NCBI GenBank assembly: GCA_949318235.1
Contig: OX439129.1
Location: forward strand, 26,078,135 to 26,142,134
Reading direction: 5' to 3'
DNA length: 64,000 nucleotides
From: Ecdyonurus torrentis
Taxonomy: Eukaryota; Arthropoda; Insecta; Ephemeroptera; Heptageniidae
Shown piece after piece: positions 60,746 through 64,000 of the stretch. Every line of letters begins with the position of its first letter. Position 1 is the stretch's first letter. The translations under genes were made by a program, and so were the position numbers. The notes beneath the pieces were generated by a model. That model was not told where the DNA came from, did no database searches, and saw only the letters and a program-made list of their open reading frames with translations.

Positions 60746-63700
60746 TATTTTTCACTTGTGTTTTGTATTGATATTGAACAAAGTGCAATATTAATTATTG
60801 CAAAACAAAACGTGTAGTTTTACTTACTTCGATACTGGTGAAGGAAGCGTGATGTTACATGCGCAGTCCAACCCCATGGGTTTACGAGCGTGGACGAGGC
60901 GTTTTTCCATGACAGCCACTTGTGCTCCCATGCTCAACCACAGAACAACAGCGAGAGAAATCAACACGCCTGATATGGTGCCCTGTAATTGTAATATAAT
61001 TTATAATATCATCTTTATTCATTAGAAATATTTACATTGATTTTAAAATATTCTTATATAAATTCAACTGCAATTATAATTGATCTGATAGGAGAAAAAA
61101 GTCAAAATGGTAAATTAATACTTTTGAAACATTAAAATTAAAAACAAATTTTAGTTGTAAGTATAATAAATTCATATTATTTAACAATAATAGCTAAGAA
61201 AAAATATTATCACTATTATAAATTACTATAGCCTCCTAAGAAAAAAATATATATACTAATGTCCCCCTTTCCCTCATAGTTGAGGTCGTTGAAGAGCTGT
61301 TTCCCTGTTCTCTTTCATAATAATATATACTTTTATTTGCTAAAATACTATAATTATAGCTTTTGTTCTAATACAGTTTAGATAATAAAGTTGAAACTTA
61401 AGACACATCGGCTCTATTTAATTTGTAAACACAATTTTATGAGTGAAGTCTCAACAATGAGGTATACAAAATTATTTTTGTAAATAATTAATTCACGGCA
61501 TTCACGATAGAATTACCTTCGTGTTGCTCCAGGGGATGTACATGCCCAGAGTGAAGACCCCAAGAGCGATGCCACACAGCATACCATTCAAACTTATCGC
61601 GGCCTACAACCAATCATAAAATGTATCAATTATTATTATTATTATTTTACTTTCTTGATGTTGCAAATTTTTTTTACATCAAATTAAGTATTTTTTTAAG
61701 TTGGTAAACCTAAAATTTAAATATCAATTTTTTTATTGCATACAGTATATTATATGATACTAATACTATATTATATAAATGTGTAGAGCAAAATGTAAAA
61801 TTAAAACACTACTAGTGTACTATATTCAATATTACCTGTAAAACACCTCCTAGGTGTTGTACAAAAAACACGAAAGCGAAGCACAGGATTCCAAATGTGG
61901 CACTTAAAAGACGTGACACAAGAGCAGCCCTTGCCTCCCCTGGGTGGTATCCAAGCCCCCCACCCAATAAATCTCGTAGCGTGCTTGCAGCTATGGCGTT
62001 TAAAGATGACGCAACAGTGCTAGAAAAAAAATTAAACAAAAAATATACATTTAGATTTCTTAGTTATTTTTTATTTAAAAAATTCAAAACAATAATATTA
62101 ACATTATATAAAATTCATGATAATAATGACGTCATATAAATGTTATGGTATAAGATTTGTATATATTATACACACATATTTAACATTTAACCCTAATAAT
62201 ACATGCTATGCATAAAAATGCTAATATAAAAACATTCCATTGTGTTATAAACAAAGTAATTAATTTTGCTAACCTTAGTGAGGCACTGAATACTCCTGCT
62301 ACAAATAATCCTGGTAGACCTGGTAAACTCCCTGCTACTTCCAGTACATATAGAGGTAATAGTTGATCTGTAGCATCCACCGCCTGGCTCGCACACATTA
62401 CGCACAAGTTACTGTATTACGTCATAATTAGTGGTAATCTCTTATGGGATGTTCACAATAACACGTAAAAACACACCTAACTCTTATGTGAAGATACGGC
62501 AATCAATATTATTTAGATTCTTACGTGAAAGTTACGTGAATTTATGCGTCATTATGAACAGCCCATTATATTATATTGTACAATATTTACCTTGCTAAGA
62601 ACTGGATCACAGTTTTTAAAATGTACATAAACTAACAGTCCAAGGTAAAATGTTGCACTGTATATTAATATCATTCCAATGCAGCTCATCCAGATAGCCC
62701 TGTCAATTATAAATTTATACATCAAAACCACTCATTTTTCTATATGCATCACGCAAAACAGCGCCTGTCTTATATAACGTCACTTGCCGAAATAAAACAA
62801 TTATTGTTTATAGAAATTAAATATGCAATACCAATCGTAATAGTTAATGTTATTATTAAAACATGGTGTACCTTTTAACTTTACAAAAATTCTATATTTG
62901 TGTATAAAATGTTATGTACGTTAAGAAGGCTAAGACTGATAGTTTTATTGTATACTCGTGTTTTATTAATTTAAATTTTAACCATAAAACTCTATATTTA
63001 AATTAATTTTGAACATAAATTATTATATAACAGAAGTGATATAAAATACACCGTGAGAATAATGTAAATTGAAAAACGTTTATTTTTATCATGTGCAACG
63101 ACGTCAACTGTTTAATTACAATTGAATCTGCAATTGTTAGGTAACATTACAGACTTGATGAAAGTAGTGTTTGTTGTTAATTAATATATAAACTGTATTT
63201 AATTTACAAAAAGTCTATTTCTCATCTGATGGTCTCAAAATACTTGACAGGTTAATTTGGTAACTTTGAATAATAGAGATATACTGTAAACCCTGGTTAC
63301 ATTAATGTCATATATGGCACTAATATAGTAAATTATATATTTTGAATAAAATTATAAAAATGCAAAGTTGAATTAATCATCCTAAATATAATATTTTTTC
63401 CTTTTTTTTTTACATAAGAATATTTTGAGTAGGAATAAAAATACCTAAAGTGAAAAATTTAATTAAAATAATGAGCTATTGTAGTATTTAGAATAATATT
63501 ATGAATAGTACATTTTGCTATTAGAAAGTAATGCTGCATAGATTATTATTTTTATTATTAATTTAAGCTGACAAGAACAATGCTTGTTGTAACATACATA
63601 ATATTAATATGAACTGCCTGAGTCAATAAAAATATCTATTCTATTTCTAGAAATACTAATGTTGGGAATACACAGAGTATATAATAATGTGTAATATTAT

Positions 63701-63758
63701 TTTAATGTGCTCTCGCTCATTTACTATATCCCTATGCATTTTGTTATCCTTATCCATG

Positions 63759-63790
<32 letters not shown>

Positions 63791-64000
63791 AAATTGTTGA
63801 TAACAACTATTGCACTCAACACCTGATATTACTAAAATTTAAATGACTTTAAAAAATTACCATGTAGCTTCTTTAAGTGAAGATACTGAAAGCATTCTTT
63901 GTACAGAAGTTTGTGTAGCTGCATTCATAGAGAGCCAGTAAAATGTAGAGCCAATAAGAACAGAGAAAACTGAATGTCGAACTCGAGGATCAAAGCTAAA
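60322..64000 (-). CDS. SLC5-family sodium:solute symporter (SMCT-like), C-terminal part, 7 exons
   Basis: Plasma-membrane Na+-coupled transporter. Coding segments on the - strand: 64000-63861, 62699-62591, 62383-62274, 62019-61836, 61603-61517, 60982-60828 and 60490-60322. They join in phase into 317 residues plus a TAA stop; the first exon runs off the window edge. Family signatures seen: [15 protein letters not shown] and [31 protein letters not shown]; and [17 protein letters not shown], which corresponds to the Ser-rich helix holding Na+ ligands in this fold. Several further hydrophobic helices and a basic tail follow. SLC5 proteins are usually near 600 residues, so roughly the last half is present. 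Sodium-coupled monocarboxylate or multivitamin transporter-like is my best reading; the substrate cannot be told from sequence. It is convergent with sog and no functional link is implied. Confidence 0.93.
60828..60982 (-). CDS. SLC5 transporter exon F
   Basis: Acceptor caattacag|GGCACC, donor TATCGAA|gtaagt. Encodes helix [20 protein letters not shown] and a following loop with Cys-x-Cys (LDCACNIT), including a potential N-glycosylation site at NIT. Phase 0 in, phase 2 out. Confidence 0.92.
61517..61603 (-). CDS. SLC5 transporter exon E
   Basis: Acceptor ggttgtag|GCCGCG, donor ACGAAG|gtaatt. Twenty-nine residues, one membrane helix ([18 protein letters not shown]) ending WSNTK. Phase 0 on both sides. 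Confidence 0.92.
61836..62019 (-). CDS. SLC5 transporter exon D
   Basis: Acceptor tttttctag|CACTGT, donor TTACAG|gtaata. Begins [19 protein letters not shown], the strongly conserved Ser-rich Na+-site helix of sodium:solute symporters, then a cytoplasmic loop and a hydrophobic helix ([17 protein letters not shown]). Phase 2 in, phase 0 out. Confidence 0.94.
62274..62383 (-). CDS. SLC5 transporter exon C
   Basis: Acceptor gcgagccag|GCGGTG, donor CACTAAG|gttagc. Encodes the conserved [13 protein letters not shown] and [17 protein letters not shown] block. Phase 0 in, phase 2 out; the next exon completes a Ser codon. Confidence 0.92.
62591..62699 (-). CDS. SLC5 transporter exon B
   Basis: Acceptor attgacag|GGCTAT, donor AGCAAG|gtaaat. 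Thirty-seven codons counting the split Trp. One long membrane helix ([19 protein letters not shown]) is followed by the family-typical CDPVLSK loop. Phase 2 in, phase 0 out. Confidence 0.92.
62700..63860 (-). other. Intron A-B of the SLC5 transporter
   Basis: 1.16-kb AT-rich intron with a poly-T run at about 63759-63785. Nothing else recognised. The other transporter introns are 207 to 534 nt long and unremarkable. Confidence 0.85.
63861..64000 (-). CDS. SLC5 transporter exon A (truncated by window edge)
   Basis: Encodes 46 residues plus two bases. It opens [20 protein letters not shown] and continues into the [14 protein letters not shown] signature loop typical of insect SLC5 proteins. Donor CTACATG|gtaatt leaves phase 2; the next exon completes a Trp codon. 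The upstream border lies outside the window. Confidence 0.93.

Overview
The window is arthropod, most likely insect, nuclear DNA: very AT-rich, long introns with consensus GT-AG sites, many (TA)n, (GA)n and poly-A/T tracts, and small non-autonomous DNA-transposon relics. I lean towards an AT-rich insect such as a hymenopteran, but nothing seen here fixes the order. There is no bacterial or organellar gene content.

Two protein-coding genes are supported. (1) A complete short gastrulation (sog/chordin) gene on the + strand runs from its start codon at 8757 to its stop at 57226. I joined 11 coding exons, all with GT-AG borders and matching phases, into a 965-residue open frame. It has an N-terminal hydrophobic segment, cysteine-rich domain CR1, about four CHRD repeats, then CR2, CR3 and CR4, each CR domain with all ten cysteines. 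Sog/Chordin is the extracellular antagonist and carrier of BMP (Dpp-class) ligands that patterns the dorsoventral axis. (2) On the - strand, from the right edge to a stop at 60322-60324, lie the last seven coding exons of an SLC5-type (sodium:solute symporter) transporter, closest by eye to insect sodium-coupled monocarboxylate transporter-like proteins. Its N-terminal part is outside the window. The two genes converge, with about 3.1 kb between their stop codons.

Layout: 1-8.2 kb is AT-rich upstream DNA with repeats and palindromes. 8.2-8.76 kb is the GC-richer presumed promoter/5' UTR of sog. 8.76-52.5 kb holds the first four small exons separated by introns of 22, 12.7, 3.7 and 4.8 kb. 52.5-57.2 kb holds the remaining seven exons packed together. 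57.2-60.3 kb is the 3' UTR/intergenic zone. 60.3-64 kb is the transporter.

The large introns are the accessory part of the window. They hold GC-rich islands, often next to (GA)n tracts, that are candidate enhancers or alternative promoters, and several transposon-like inverted-repeat elements. One of these is 1.29 kb long, has 14-bp perfect terminal repeats and contains a spliced-transcript-like unit. Another is a 127-bp element with 7-8 bp target duplications, lying beside a long 131-nt hairpin. No functional system beyond sog and the transporter is proven; the speculative items are listed as findings.
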